Positions 1-11,800 of a DNA stretch of 64,000 nucleotides are shown here, one piece after another. The stretch lies in assembly GCA_011800805.1 (NCBI GenBank), contig MPNW01000153.1:182883-246882 (forward strand), read 5' to 3'. Source of the stretch: Hirudo medicinalis (taxonomy: Eukaryota > Annelida > Clitellata > Hirudinida > Hirudinidae). Within the stretch, counting starts at the first letter, position 1. Each line of letters begins with the position of its first letter. The notes below the pieces were generated by a model. The model saw only the letters and a list, made by a program, of their open reading frames with translations, was not told the origin of the DNA and searched no databases. Made by a program: the position numbers and the translations under genes.

Positions 1-590
1 TTTATCAATTCTTTGCAGAGCTTTTTCCATAACTTACATGGCATTTCTTATAACAAAAAAAGTTCTATGATGATGCCATAAAACTTGAGAGCGCCGAAAT
101 GACAACAGGGCAAGAAATACCAAGCAGCGTGAAGGTATCAGTTACAACTTCATTATATAATTGGCTCCATTTTCCATAACATGTCATATTTATAGGCTGA
201 ATCCAACCAAATAGAGGTCATTGTGATTATCGATGAGGAAAACGACAGCACAGAAGTATATCATAGAATCTTGTAATTGAACGCTTTAATTGATCATTTA
301 TTATTCAAAAACAATGCTTCTTCAGCCTTTTCCCTTTCATCATCTACTTGGATCTGAATGGTTTTCCTCAACGGACATCAATAAGGCCCAGTCGTTACTG
401 AAAATTAAATATCCGAAAATTGGAGGGTAAACCATTCTATTAAAACAGATTTAATAATACATTGACAATTCCGAAATTTCCAGCCTTTTTGACTCCGATT
501 TCATAAGCGGGGTGTCCGTAGAACCTCTACCTCTACCTCTTTCCTCTACCTGCCGAATTCAATGCTGGACAGCCCACAACACATTTCGTT
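1..590. other. Intergenic, no gene seen
   Basis: AT-rich sequence with stops in all frames. A short run of CTACCT repeats (about 525-550) lies just before the acceptor-like CAG that precedes the protease-like segment. I see nothing else I can name. Confidence 0.4.
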
Positions 591-1145
591 CAGATTATGA
601 ATGTGGGTTCACACTGGGTGACTCTTTCAAACCTGAGCTCCGGACCGAATGAAGTGTGCTTGTATGATAGCTTAAACTACGCTATCAATGAACAAGCACG
701 AAGGACTATAGCCTATATGGCCAGAAATTTCATTCAAGGTGCTCAGAGTCATAAGAAAAGGAGTCCAGCAGCAACAAGGTTATGACGATTGCGGCCCTAT
801 GGCCATTGCATTCGCACATTCATTATGCTCTGGCAATGACCCTAGTGGCTGCAATTACACCCAGGAACTTCTCAGGGAGGCAGTATTCCGGTCATTCTCG
901 CAAGAAAACATCTACATTCCTATGACAATAGCAAAGGTAACCCATCATTTGTTCGCAGTGGCTCAGTAAACTTTTTCACTTATGAATGTTAATGTTCAAA
1001 GGTGCGCGAAGACTTTGGAGTCATGAACATCGACGTCTGGTGCGACTACAAGCTTAATTGGATCAAAACTCCTCGGAGGAAGAAGGAGGATATGACCTCG
1101 TGCGATAACTGCCTCCGATGGTATCATCGCAATATGGAATATTGA
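590..1145 (+). pseudogene. Ulp1/C48 cysteine protease plus PHD-like finger, frameshifted fragment
   Basis: Seen: after an acceptor-like TTCGTTCAG the translation contains SHWVTLSN, LYDSL and, in a second frame, QQQQGYDDCGPMAIAFA. These match the His, Asp, Gln and Cys positions of C48 (Ulp1/SENP-like) cysteine proteases, which cleave ubiquitin-like proteins. The two parts are joined only by a one-base frame change near 735-741 (an apparent extra G). A GT-AG intron (937-1001) then connects to a segment with CDYKLNW and CDNCLRWYH, a PHD-like zinc-binding pattern, ending at TGA 1143-1145. Known: many invertebrate genomes carry multicopy proteins with a C48 domain followed by a PHD-like finger, often repeat-associated. 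Inferred: a recent, now broken, copy. No N-terminal part was found. If the frame change is a sequencing error the gene could be intact. Confidence 0.6.
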
Positions 1146-2450
1146 AGGACGTGATAGTATGCAGCCATTGCAGATAGTTCAATTACAATGAAAAATAAAA
1201 TATTAAAAAACAAATGCCTTCAATTTAAACTCAAAAATAATACATGAATAGCATATTTCACATATTTTATCTTTGTTTTTTTGTTTATTTTTTTCCTCAC
1301 CGTGCTGGCGCATTTTGTTTACATTTTCACACCGTGCTCCTATGAAGCTGGTGAGAAGAAAGGAGCAACTGACAATAGACTTCAGAACACTGCACCCGAT
1401 TGCGAACCTAGCATTCAATTCAGAAACAAATTTGTTTATACATGCAAAGAGGATGCTGGTAAGAGTTGAATCACTTCTGTCCTGAGCAGTTTCAATCATC
1501 TCCTTACCAGTCGATGAAAGCACGAAATAGTCGGATAACTGGATCTCTCTTGGGCCTGTTACAGTTGTGGTCGTTCAGTGGGACTCCAACTTGAAATCCT
1601 ATTGCATCAGCTCACTAGGCTGGTCCAAGTGTCTGTGCTGGGATAGGCCAACAGATCTCTTTTAGTTGAATCTATGAACATTTCAGCAGCTATGTAATCA
1701 ACTGATCGGTTCTGCAATTCTTCAGACTGAATTGACTGTTCCAAGCAACTTTGCAGCCACAATCAAACTGCAAAGAAATGCCATTGAACAGATTCGTCAG
1801 TAATCCCTGAGCCTCTGCCTCCGCTAACCTATCAATATTCTGTAATGATAAGATGTAATGGGATAAAATAACTTCCTGCCCCGATTAAACCCGGGGTATA
1901 CATAGGCTAAATTATATCCGGGGGATAAAGTGTCCTAGGCTACACTATACCCGGGGGTCTAAAATAGATTGGGCCAGACCATACCCTCCAAGCCAGAATA
2001 TACCCCATGTAAAAGAATCTCAATTTAAGCATTTGTAGAAGCAGTCGATTTTATAACTATAACACTAAGATTGTAAAGCTTTAGGCAGCCAAAACAAAAA
2101 AAACAAAACTGGCAAAATAAAATTAATGAAAATTTGTTTTTTGTCTGTATTTCGTGTAATTTATTATTGACAGATTACATTAAAAACAGTTTGATTTAAA
2201 TTGGAAAAAAAGATATGTTTGTCTTGTCTTACCCTGCTTATGACACCTAGGGCTGAAACAACGCTTAGATGTTAAATGCTATGGTAGTAGTAGTATTTTA
2301 TTAATGTCCTCAGCATAACGTGATGAATAGGACAATATACTATGGTCTCTGAGTAGTTCCTTATATACTCCTCAAAAAAAATCAAAAGAAATCACTAGCC
2401 GATCTGAGGAACAGTCATAATTTGATAAGGGCCTGGTAAGGTGATTCTCT
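1146..2450. other. Non-coding stretch with degenerate CCCGGGG-centred repeats
   Basis: No gene supported. At about 1880-1990 there are three to four degenerate units with TATACCCGGGGG and TAGGCTA cores. They are GC-rich islands in AT-rich DNA. Short open frames at 1203-1523 on both strands have no recognisable motif. Confidence 0.35.
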
Positions 2451-2453
2451 CGA

Positions 2454-3240
2454 GTGTACGTCAATCGATGTGCTACATCAAATGCCAAATTGAAATCTAA
2501 CTCTTCAATAGGCAATGATGAATTTGTTATTATTAACAATTGGTTTATTTTTAATCGTTTATCTCATAATTTAAATAAATCAAGTTTTACTATTTTTCAC
2601 TCCTCTAAAAAATCTATATCATTTGACTCTCCCCTTTCTATTAAAAATGTTCTTCTAAATAGGGTTACTCAAATTCGGTATTTGGACATTTTGATTGATG
2701 AATTCATTTGATTGGTCAAAGTCTAATAGCTAAAAATATTTTTATCATTTCAAGAATTCGTCTTTTTATTAACACTAAAATAGCACTTCTATTGCACTTC
2801 TCTCTTATTCACAATTATCTGATTCACTGTAACAGTTTATGGACCTCTACTTATAGTTCTATAAGTAGTTATAGTAGAGTATTCGATTCGATCTCATTTT
2901 ACATAAGCATATTATTCGTATTGTTTTCTTGTTACCATTTTTATCCTCAATTAATTTAACTTTCATAAACAATAACCTATTAAAAATCTATCAAATTCAC
3001 AGTTTACAAGTTGCTCTTTTTATGATCTATCTCTTATGATTATATTGCTCTCTCCAAGATATTTTCAGGGTTTTTCACTGACAGCAATAATTACAACAAC
3101 CCTTGTCACTTTCTACGTTGTACGCATGAATATAGCCCATCTTTTTCTAAATCTACTTTCAAGCTCATCTCCATTCAATGTTATGGTCCAAGCTTATATT
3201 CTTCAATTCCCTCACCAATGAAAAACAACTAAAAAAATTA
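2454..3240 (+). mobile_element. Decayed non-LTR retrotransposon, reverse transcriptase C-terminal part
   Basis: Seen: three consecutive frames give the pattern of the C-terminal part of jockey/CR1-type LINE reverse transcriptases. They hold INNWFIFNRLSHNLNKSS, then TQIRYLDILIDE (2454-2711), then NTKIALLLHFSLIHNYLIHC (2708-2959), then a region ending IQCYGPSLYSS (about 2960-3215). The order and spacing fit the segment after the catalytic YxDD domain: thumb-like region and a conserved aromatic-Gly-Pro motif near the end. Frames change at about 2708 and 2960, and several stops are present. A T-rich tail follows to about 3330. Inferred: 5'-truncated, inactive copy. Confidence 0.72.
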
Positions 3241-3299
3241 GTCGGGGTCAGTCTGATACTGGAAGCATGTTCTTCCTTTGTTTTTTGGTCTTTTTGGTT

Positions 3300-4181
3300 T
3301 TTTTCTTTATTTTTTTAAAAACTATTTCAGGGTAGAAATATTCCTGGCTCTTGCATGGATTCAGTAACGTCTCTGGTGACTGAGGCCCATCCGGACAAGT
3401 GGCTAACGCTTCAACATTTAACACGTATAAATCCGTGTCCGAATTAAAAATATTGAGAACATAAGTTCAAAATGAAAAACAAAAACAAAAGTGAATCAAT
3501 AATTAAAAATCAGTAAATTAAAATGATACAGCCCCTAGTAAGCCAAACAAATTTTTAAACCTTCAAATGCATTTGGGAATATTTAAAACTACTCTTTACA
3601 AGCAATTTGAAACACATGGCTTTACTTCAGCAATTTAATTGTCCAAGTGTTTCCTCTCAGCAATTACTGGCTTTTGGTCACCAGTCTTAAAGTTATTCTA
3701 AATAGATGTTGCATCATGTGTGACAATTCCAAAAAGTTAGTCTAATCGAAAGAAATGTGAATGTAAGGCTGTTTTGGTTCATAAATTGATTCTCAAAGCA
3801 ATGCACACCTTTGTAAGGGCAAATAAGATAATGTTCAAAATTTACATTGACAATTTCATGATACATGATGAACAATACTAACATTATTATATTTTAGAGT
3901 TGCAAGATTTAACAAAAGAATGTTATCTCTATGAAAGATTTGGATCCAACAAAGTCCCAAATACTCAGATCAAACTACATTGGCTAGTCAAGAGCAATCA
4001 TTGGAATGTGCTCATAGAGTCAAAAATTGAAAGAATATTACAAACAACATGTGGAATTCATCTATTGACCAATCACATTATCTATGACAGTGATTAGTTC
4101 CTTTCAATCTGTCACCAAAGGAATCAGAATCAAGATCGAATGATGCTAAACAGAACTCAAACAATGTTATAATTAATTGCA
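3300..4181. other. Intergenic; one possible terminal exon
   Basis: Mostly AT-rich DNA without gene signals. At 3899-4097 a plus-strand open stretch of about 65 codons follows an acceptor-like TATTTTAG and ends at TAG 4095-4097, facing the Rab33 gene. No motif is recognisable and no partner exon was found, so I do not call it a gene. Confidence 0.25.
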
Positions 4182-4187
4182 TTTATT
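4182..4187 (-). terminator. Poly(A) signal AATAAA for the Rab33-like gene
   Basis: AATAAA on the minus strand only about 9 bases after the Rab33 stop codon, implying a very short 3' UTR if it is used. Confidence 0.5.
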
Positions 4188-4195
4188 TGTCTTCC

Positions 4196-5721
4196 TCAGC
4201 ACCAACAAGCATTTGAAGATCCATTATCTGCATATGCAGCAGAAGCAACACTATGTGAGAGCCTTTTGGTGTCATCTGAGGAATATGTGACGCTAAACGT
4301 CATTGGCTTAGAACTGTGAAGCTTGTGCGCAAGAGTCATGAAAATAGACTCAACATGATCAGCCTTGGAGTTGTCTTTAGCAGACGTCTCGAAGAGGGGC
4401 ATGTGTCGACCATCTGCAAATCTCTGAGCAAGACTAATGGGAACCACCTGTTTCTCTGCTGCATCACATTTGTTTCCCACAACAATTTTCGGAACATCAG
4501 AACTGACTCCATTAGCATGACACTCTTCCATCCATACAGGGAGGTTCTCGAAAGTTTGCATTCTTGTCACATCATAGACAAAGACAACTGCATGTGCATT
4601 TCGATAATAATGTTGAACCATGCTTCGCCTGAACCTCTCTTGGCCAGCTGTGTCCCAAATTTGAAGCTAGAAATATGTTGAAAGCTGTTTTTAAGCATTG
4701 TTCATCACCTTCACAAGGATAATATCCTAGAGGCATACAGATATGTAAGCACAAAAATTTTTTAAAAATCAGGTCAATCTCAATTTCCAAATAATAATAA
4801 GTCAATGGATGAAATTATTTTTAGCCAATGTTAATCATTCCCAGTTCTAAAATCAAATTTAGATTTTTTTTAGAACAAATCCAATAACCTAAACATACCT
4901 TTTATTAAAATACAAATGTATTTTCTAACTCTAACTCTTTAAACCACTTAGTTGCTTTTACAACAAACCAAAAACTGTTGATTGATTGGACAATATTTAT
5001 CAATTGGAGACACAGCCACATTTTATGAAGTTCACTCAAATGGTTTGTAAAATCATACACCATTTGATGCGATTTAATTTTGGTTAGCTTAACTTCATCC
5101 AGTGACATTCCATAATTACATTTATTCCATAATTAGAAGTTTATTGCTATCACTATATAAGCTAGAGTAAAATGACGGTCAATGCCACAATGTGCATCTA
5201 CTGTTTCTAAAAAAAACTATGTAAACTTATAACTTCAAAATGAATAATTGAATAATAACTCCCATTGCACATATAAGGCAAAAACTTGTCACATCATTTC
5301 AGTATATCATATGATTGCAAGTAATTGGCCAATCACTGAGAAGTCAGATTAATGTCACTCGTTTTCATACCTTTAAGATGTCTCTGCCAAGCTGTACATT
5401 TTTCTCGCGAAAATCGACGCCGATGGTTGCTTCTGTTTTATCAGGAAATCTACCCTCACAAAATCGAAATGTCAGACAAGTCTTGCCAACATTAGAATCC
5501 CCGATCACAATTATCTTGAAAATACGTTGTCTGGAAAGATCAGGCGGAACATCATTGATGTTTCCTGGTAATTGGTTGCTGCTATCGCTAGTCTGTTCCG
5601 TATCTCCGTCATACTTTTGTTTCACACTTCTAATGGACATAACATTTGCAGGACCGCCCGAGGCCTCCATCCCAACAACTCGATTCTGTGGTTTTGCTTC
5701 GACAAAGTAGTGTTGTGTCAT
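4196..5721 (-). CDS. RAB33: Rab33-type small GTPase
   Basis: Two exons, 5721-5371 and 4666-4196, joined GT-AG in phase 0 (AAG|gtatga, ctag|CTT), giving 273 residues. Seen: P-loop GDSNVGKT (74-81), switch I region [11 protein letters not shown] (96-106), WDTAGQE (121-127), NKCD (182-185), ETSAK (210-214), and a C-terminal CWC for double geranylgeranylation. The stretches [33 protein letters not shown] and [15 protein letters not shown] are diagnostic of Rab33. Known: Rab33 acts at the Golgi, in intra-Golgi transport and, for Rab33B, in autophagosome formation through Atg16L. Odd: an N-terminal extension of about 65 residues before the GTPase fold makes it longer than vertebrate Rab33A/B (about 230-240 residues). 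All nucleotide-binding motifs are intact, so it is probably functional. Confidence 0.94.
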
Positions 5722-6144
5722 AAGGTTCGCTAAAATAGGACTGTTGAAAATCTTATTAATAATTATTGCGGTTTTATGAACCAGATTTATTATTTTTGTA
5801 AATTCAAATATTAAACGTTTGTCTTATTAGCTAAGCGCGTTTTTAGTGAATATGATAGAAATATTATCTGAATTAAGTAAAGCGAGCCGGGTAAAATTTG
5901 TACTTACATCCAGCAGCTCGAAAAAATCAAATCGCCAAATCAGAAGATGAATGAATATTAATGAGATAATTACATGATTAAAGTAAAATTTATTAAATAT
6001 TACCTAATAAAAACAAAACAAAAATAAAAAACAAAATATGAAGTATACATATTCAAACATGTATTACTTCTTATAATCGGTTAGCTGGAATTACTACCAG
6101 TGCATAATAACGATTAGACAAAAGCTGGTGTACATGCTTGGTGG

Positions 6145-6228
6145 TTGGAGAAGTGACGGGCAAAAGCCAACTCACTGGCAACGACTTTTGTCAGTTCTAG
6201 AGAGATTTGCAGGGTCATGACGTAGAGT
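6145..6228. repeat. Palindromic MITE family, solo arm (copy 1)
   Basis: Contains AAGTGACGGGCAAAAGCCAA and continues through GACTTTTGTCAG to GGGTCATGA. The same sequence forms the arms of the two complete copies near 37.6 and 52.0 kb. Only one arm is present here. Confidence 0.6.
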
Positions 6229-6696
6229 TAGGGGTCGTCCATTAATTATGTCAACAAATTTAAGGTAATTTTTGACCACCATCCCCTATCAAAATTACTT
6301 TAAAAAAAACTGACAAATCCCTCCCATAAAAATGTTTTATACAATTTTTAATTTGTACCTTGTAACACTTGAATTGCGACAATTTGTTTTATGAAAGTAA
6401 ATAAAATAATTGTTAAACTGAATATTATTATCACTTTTTTAATGTCAGCTTCAATCATCTCCCCACGGGAAAGTCATATGTTCCTCTATTGTAACAATAG
6501 ACCTAGTATCGGATTCATCATTTCCATCATTTTACTAAACTGATAAGCCAGACAAAATCAACATCATCTTCATCTAACCATTCATTCATAAAATATCAGT
6601 ATGTTCCTTGTGTTCAATAATTGCCATCAGCTCTTTCTGTCGTTTGGAAGCCACTCGAATAAGCTGAAGGTTTTTTGATAAACAGATGTTAATTTG

Positions 6697-6951
6697 TAGG
6701 GCTGCAGATTTATGTGCGTTAACGGAAGATTAATGCGTTAAAAAATTTTTGCAATTAAAATTATTAACGCGACGATTAACTTATTAAATTTTTTTAATTT
6801 CATAAAATTATTTTATAAATTTTNAAAATGAAGTGTATTGGGAAATTTATTGGAAAATGGGATGGTGCGATTAAAAATGCGTTAACTAAGATTAAAAATA
6901 TTAATCTCGCGACTAATCGCGATTGAAAATATTAATCGATCTGCAGCCCTA
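6697..6951. mobile_element. Complete hAT-type MITE with 8-bp target duplication
   Basis: Terminal inverted repeats start TAGGGCTGCAGA and end TCTGCAGCCCTA. The element is flanked by a perfect 8-bp direct repeat TTAATTTG (6689-6696 and 6952-6959). The 8-bp duplication is the hAT superfamily hallmark. The interior is 255 bp, rich in GATTAA/TTAACGCG motifs, with no coding capacity and one ambiguous base (6824). Confidence 0.85.
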
Positions 6952-7508
6952 TTAATTTGTTATGCCCCTGATCGCATTGTGTGGTATGAAAATACTGAGG
7001 ACATATTTGGATTCAGCAATCAAAAAAATCATTATCAATTTTTAACAAAGCTTTTGTGAAACTAAATTTTGCAGGCCTGCATAATTCAGGTCTCTTTTTT
7101 TTGCTTGAAGTTGCATCTAAGATACTATTTCAACCATCACTTCACTCAAAGTTCTGAGCTACAAGTTTCAAACATTTTTGCTTTTCTGATGCCTAGATTA
7201 TCGCACTTTTAAATCGCAGGTAAACTTTAAATAGCAAAAAAAAACACATGAAATTATGCATAAATTCACAATCTAAACTGAATTTTTTTAATTTTTGAAC
7301 GTGGCGATGTTTAAAAAATGATTTTCCACGAAATCTCGCTTATTTAACTAATTCTCAAATTTAAGTCAATAATTTTGTTCATGTTGCAATATGCTAAAGC
7401 TTTTAATAAAATTTATTACCTGTTAATTTTAAAATAATACAATATTTGAAACTACTTATCACCATAGGTTTATTCACGCGCAATATGGTAATTTAGGACA
7501 CAGGGAAC

Positions 7509-7514
7509 TTTATT
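7509..7514 (-). terminator. Poly(A) signal AATAAA for the collagen gene
   Basis: Minus-strand AATAAA about 200 bases after the collagen stop codon; a plausible 3' end. Confidence 0.4.
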
Positions 7515-7715
7515 ATACCAATAACATTGCTCCAATTCTTTTGTGAAATTTTAAAACTATCAATTTAATGAACATTTCTTACAAACATCATGGCAACCCA
7601 AAATTTTCTATTTACTTGAAGACGGCGAGAAGTTAGAGGAGAGAAAAAGTACAAATAACGAAGAAAGAGACTACAGAAGAGAAGTAATTGATGCTAATTA
7701 ATGATGGATTTCAGT

Positions 7716-8840
7716 CTATGAGAAGCACACTGGTCCAATCTCTAGACCGAATGCTTGATCGGCGCCTCCGACGTCTGAGGGTGCAAAATCTTCGATTGGA
7801 AGATGGTTCGTTTTCTCTGTCTCGAACTCAAATACCGTTCTGCCCCAAGTCGAAGATTTTTGCTAAAATTGATCGTTTTACACGACGTTAAAATCAGTAG
7901 AATCACAAAATCTTGGTCTAACAAACCTTGCATTCATCAATGGAAACAGAATACTGCTTTCTGCCTGTTGGTCCGTATTCTTCGTCATCTGCTGTTGCGA
8001 AGACAATTGCCTCGTCGCTCTTGGAGGAAGAGTCCAAGAAAGCAACCGAATTACGGCACAAATAAGTGATGTTCTGCTGCGCCCTTGAACTCAAGAGCTG
8101 CAAGAACTGTAGTTGAGGAAGACTTGCCACGTATGAGAACTGAAAATAAATAGCTAATTAAAAATTTTATCATTGTGTTCCTTGCTGAGTTGTTGTGATA
8201 CAATCTAGAGGGAGCTCTAAGTTGATTATATTATTATATTCAATTATATTATATATTCTAAAAAGATCCAAATACTTCTCGTCCAACATATAAAGTTATT
8301 GTATTGTGCTACACAGCATACCATACTTATTCAGCAGCTAACAAATTGCGAACAGAATATCGAGAATAGAACACCTAAAGAATTTGAAGGAGAGTAGGAA
8401 AATAGGTTCACGTAAATCTTTGCCTAGTCTGCTTATTAAATCATTCTTTATCTCACCGTGTGGGCATCCTTCATCTCTTCCCCGAACCATGTCCTTTTTT
8501 TGGGTCCAGTGTACCATGTGGCTTTGGAAATTGATCTTGGTTTAGCCTCGATGCATGTCGCTTGTTTGTTATTGTCACAGTATGCTTCAAAGGCGTCTTC
8601 AACAGATCCTTGGTTTGGATCAATCCAATAGAATCCTATAGGTATTAAAATTTAGTTTGAAAATAAATATTAATGTGCTTTCAGTATTTTTACTCAATTT
8701 ATGTCTGCTTACTGACCGCTTTCAAAATTTGGGTGAGAGATAAACAGATCCTTGCACGTTCTAGCGGGTGAACTTTTGGTTCCCAGAGATTCTTTCAAAA
8801 TTTCGACTAATTTTCCAATCTTTGCTACATTGGTGAGCTT
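7716..8840 (-). CDS. Fibrillar collagen C-propeptide (COLFI) exons
   Basis: Exons 8840-8717, 8635-8457, 8139-7927 and 7862-7716 splice in frame to a full COLFI domain ending GPVCFS at TAG 7716-7718. Landmarks: [72 protein letters not shown]. Known: this domain aligns and registers the three chains and is removed by BMP-1-type proteinases. Six cysteines are present, corresponding to vertebrate C1 and C4-C8. The positions of C2 (FISHP) and C3 (PNQGS), which make interchain disulfides in vertebrates, are both Ser. Confidence 0.93.
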
Positions 8841-11800
8841 CTGTTACGATTTTGAATTATAAATTATATCGCGTTTTTAAGTGAAGCATTGTGTAAGGTA
8901 CATACACAATAATTTTGAATAATTAACAGATAATAGTTGAAAAATTTACTTCTACAATTTCGGATTGCACAGCAGGGTCATCAGACTGAAATAATAAATG
9001 AACTCTTATTTCTAATGGCCGATTACAATAGAAGAATACACTCCAAAATTACTAAGTATGGATCTGGTCCTTTGGGCCTTCCAGCATCAGGAAAGCCTAA
9101 ATTATGAGGTCCACTTGACTCTCCCTTAAAAAAATATCATTGAGTTACCAAAGAGATCTTATGTAGATAGATTTCAATCAAAACTTACGGGAGGTCCTGG
9201 GAGACCAGGTGGTCCTGGAGGTCCCTGACGCAGAATTAAGTTTGCAATTTTAAATTCCGCATTACTATTTCATTATTTTTAAAATGCGCTAGATACATGA
9301 TCAAATAATTAAATGAGAGCAAACAACAAGGCTCACACAGGTTGTTTTTTTAAATTAAAGTCATTCACATAATGAAACCATTTAACTCTTTTGAAAGCAC
9401 GGACTCACTTGTCTTCCAGGAGTTCCAGAGGGTCCCTTGGCTCCCTAAAAATGAAATAATATAATTTTAAAAAATAACAACATATTAGAAATGAGTTGAA
9501 ACGTACCACTCCTCCGGCTGGCCCCGGCGCACCATCTTTTCCACTTGGACCAGAAACTCCCCTGGGTCCTGGTTCTCCCTGAAATGAGGTTTGTGTGACT
9601 ATATGACTTTGTGACTGCATGATGACTGTAACAATTTGCAACAAACTCTTGTTCCATCAGCTCCAGATGAACCTGGAGGACCTGGAGGACCATGGTCACC
9701 TTGAGGTCCTTTTGGTCCCGGAAGTCCAGCAACTCCTGGCCATCCAGGATCGCCCTAACATTATTGAAGTGCAACATTTACATAATAAAAATATAAAGAA
9801 AATATCGACGGCGAAATATTTCATTCTATAAAACCTTGTCTCCTTGTTCTCCCTTATCTCCCTTGGCACCGGCATCTCCTGGAGCACCCTAGAAAACGAT
9901 ATTTTTTCAGTAAGTGAAAAATTTAAATTTCACGCAAATCAAAAATGATATAAATGGATATTAACCACTTACCACTGGACCAGTTGGTCCTGATGGTCCA
10001 GAGACACCTGCTGGTCCTTGTTCTCCCTAAATATTGTAATTGTTAAAATGTCTGTAAAATTGGGCGATGGACTTTTGCAGCTTACCCTTTCTCCTCTCTC
10101 TCCTGTAGGCCCTACAGCACCAGCAGGTCCAACAAGGCCTTGGGGTCCAGGGTTTCCAGGAAGACCTGCACCTCCAGCTGGTCCGGGCAATCCTCTGTCC
10201 CCGGTCCGTCCTTGGGGTCCTGGAACACCATCTTTTCCTGCTGCGCCCTTATAATTGAGATATTTATGCATGTTAACAAATAAATAAAACAAATAATAAC
10301 AAACAAATAAAAGTGGAAAAATAGTATAGACTGACATCTGCCCCTTTCTCGCCTGGGAGACCTGGAGGACCTTGTGGACCTTGGTCACCTGAGAATCCAC
10401 GATCTCCTCTTTCACCCTCATCACCAGATGGTCCTGGCTCACCCTTTAGAGCAAAATATTTAATAGAAATGGTTAATATGTTTAAGAGAATTTCATAATT
10501 TCAGTATGTGATATTGATAAGATTGATATGCGATAAATTACGAAATGTCAAAAATTAAAGTTCACATCATATTTATTAAATATTTCTGAATATAATTCTT
10601 ATGCTGTTCTAACTAAATTAATTAGTGATGCTTTTAACAATTTCATTAAAATGAAAAAAGAATTAGTATTAAAAACAATGTTAGTGGTTTTTCATGAGGT
10701 ACATAAGAATACCTGCATATGTTAAAAAATTGACAAATTCTGATTTGAAATAACATACCCTTGCTCCTGTTGGACCGAAAGTCCCAGGTTCTCCTATGGC
10801 TCCAGGAAGACCTGACAAACCTCTATCACCTGATTGACCTGGTTTACCAACAGCTCCTGCAGCACCCTTTAAGTTGAATAACATGAATTTGTCGCAATCT
10901 GTAGTATCGGATGTTGCCAGTTATATGAAAAATGAAATTTACTGGCAATCCGGCTTCTCCTCTTTCTCCTTTCTCACCATCTCTTCCATCAGCTCCAGCA
11001 CCTCCTGCCTCTCCAGGTTTTCCTTTTGGTCCATCTTCACCGCGAAGTCCCTGAATGATTGAAAACCTTTCCAATCAAAAATTAACCATATTAATTTGAG
11101 AGTACATTCAAACAGACTTTTGGTCCTAATTTGCCCGGTGGACCTCTGGCTCCCGATGGTCCCGGATCACCGACTGCTCCAACGGGACCGGCGTGTCCTT
11201 GGGGTCCAGGTGCTCCCAATTCTCCTGGAGCTCCGAGACCTCCTTTTGGACCCTGTTTGCCAGACTCACCCTCAGGACCCTGTGGTCCAGGCAGTCCTTT
11301 CTCACCAGCAGGTCCTGGCTCACCTGGGCTACCCTAGAATTAGATGTCCATACACGTTTATTTACATTCATATTATCAAGTTTAAATTATCAAATTTAAG
11401 ATAAGTTTAATTTAATTCATCATATTAAAATAATTTACTTGTAAACTGATTAAATGAAACGAATTAAATACTTGTTCTCCGGCAGGTCCGGGATCTCCTC
11501 TCTCTCCTTGCGGTCCAGGAGGACCCTAAAATTATATTCAGTAATAATCAGAATAATTAGATTTTATACAATATTAATTACACTTCCAGAATAATAGCAT
11601 TCATCTTGTAATTAACATGTACTATCTCAAATTTAAAGTCACAATTTCTTTCAAGTAAATTTACCAATGCTCCTCCTGGTCCCGGATCTCCAACTTCTCC
11701 AGCGTCCCCTCTATCACCGGCTGGTCCAGGAGCTCCAATTTCTCCGCTTGTTCCTTGTGGTCCATCTGGTCCTTTCTCAGATCCTATTGCTTGAGGGCCC

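Larger units (their letters stand above)
5722..7508. other. Intergenic DNA with transposon remnants
   Basis: No gene. It holds a solo arm of a palindromic MITE (6145-6228), a stretch beginning GGGGTCGTCCATTAATTATG (6232-6300) that resembles the terminus of a common invertebrate DNA transposon, and a complete hAT-type MITE (6697-6951). A similar GGTCGTCCGTGAATTATG occurs at 18437-18454. Confidence 0.4.
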
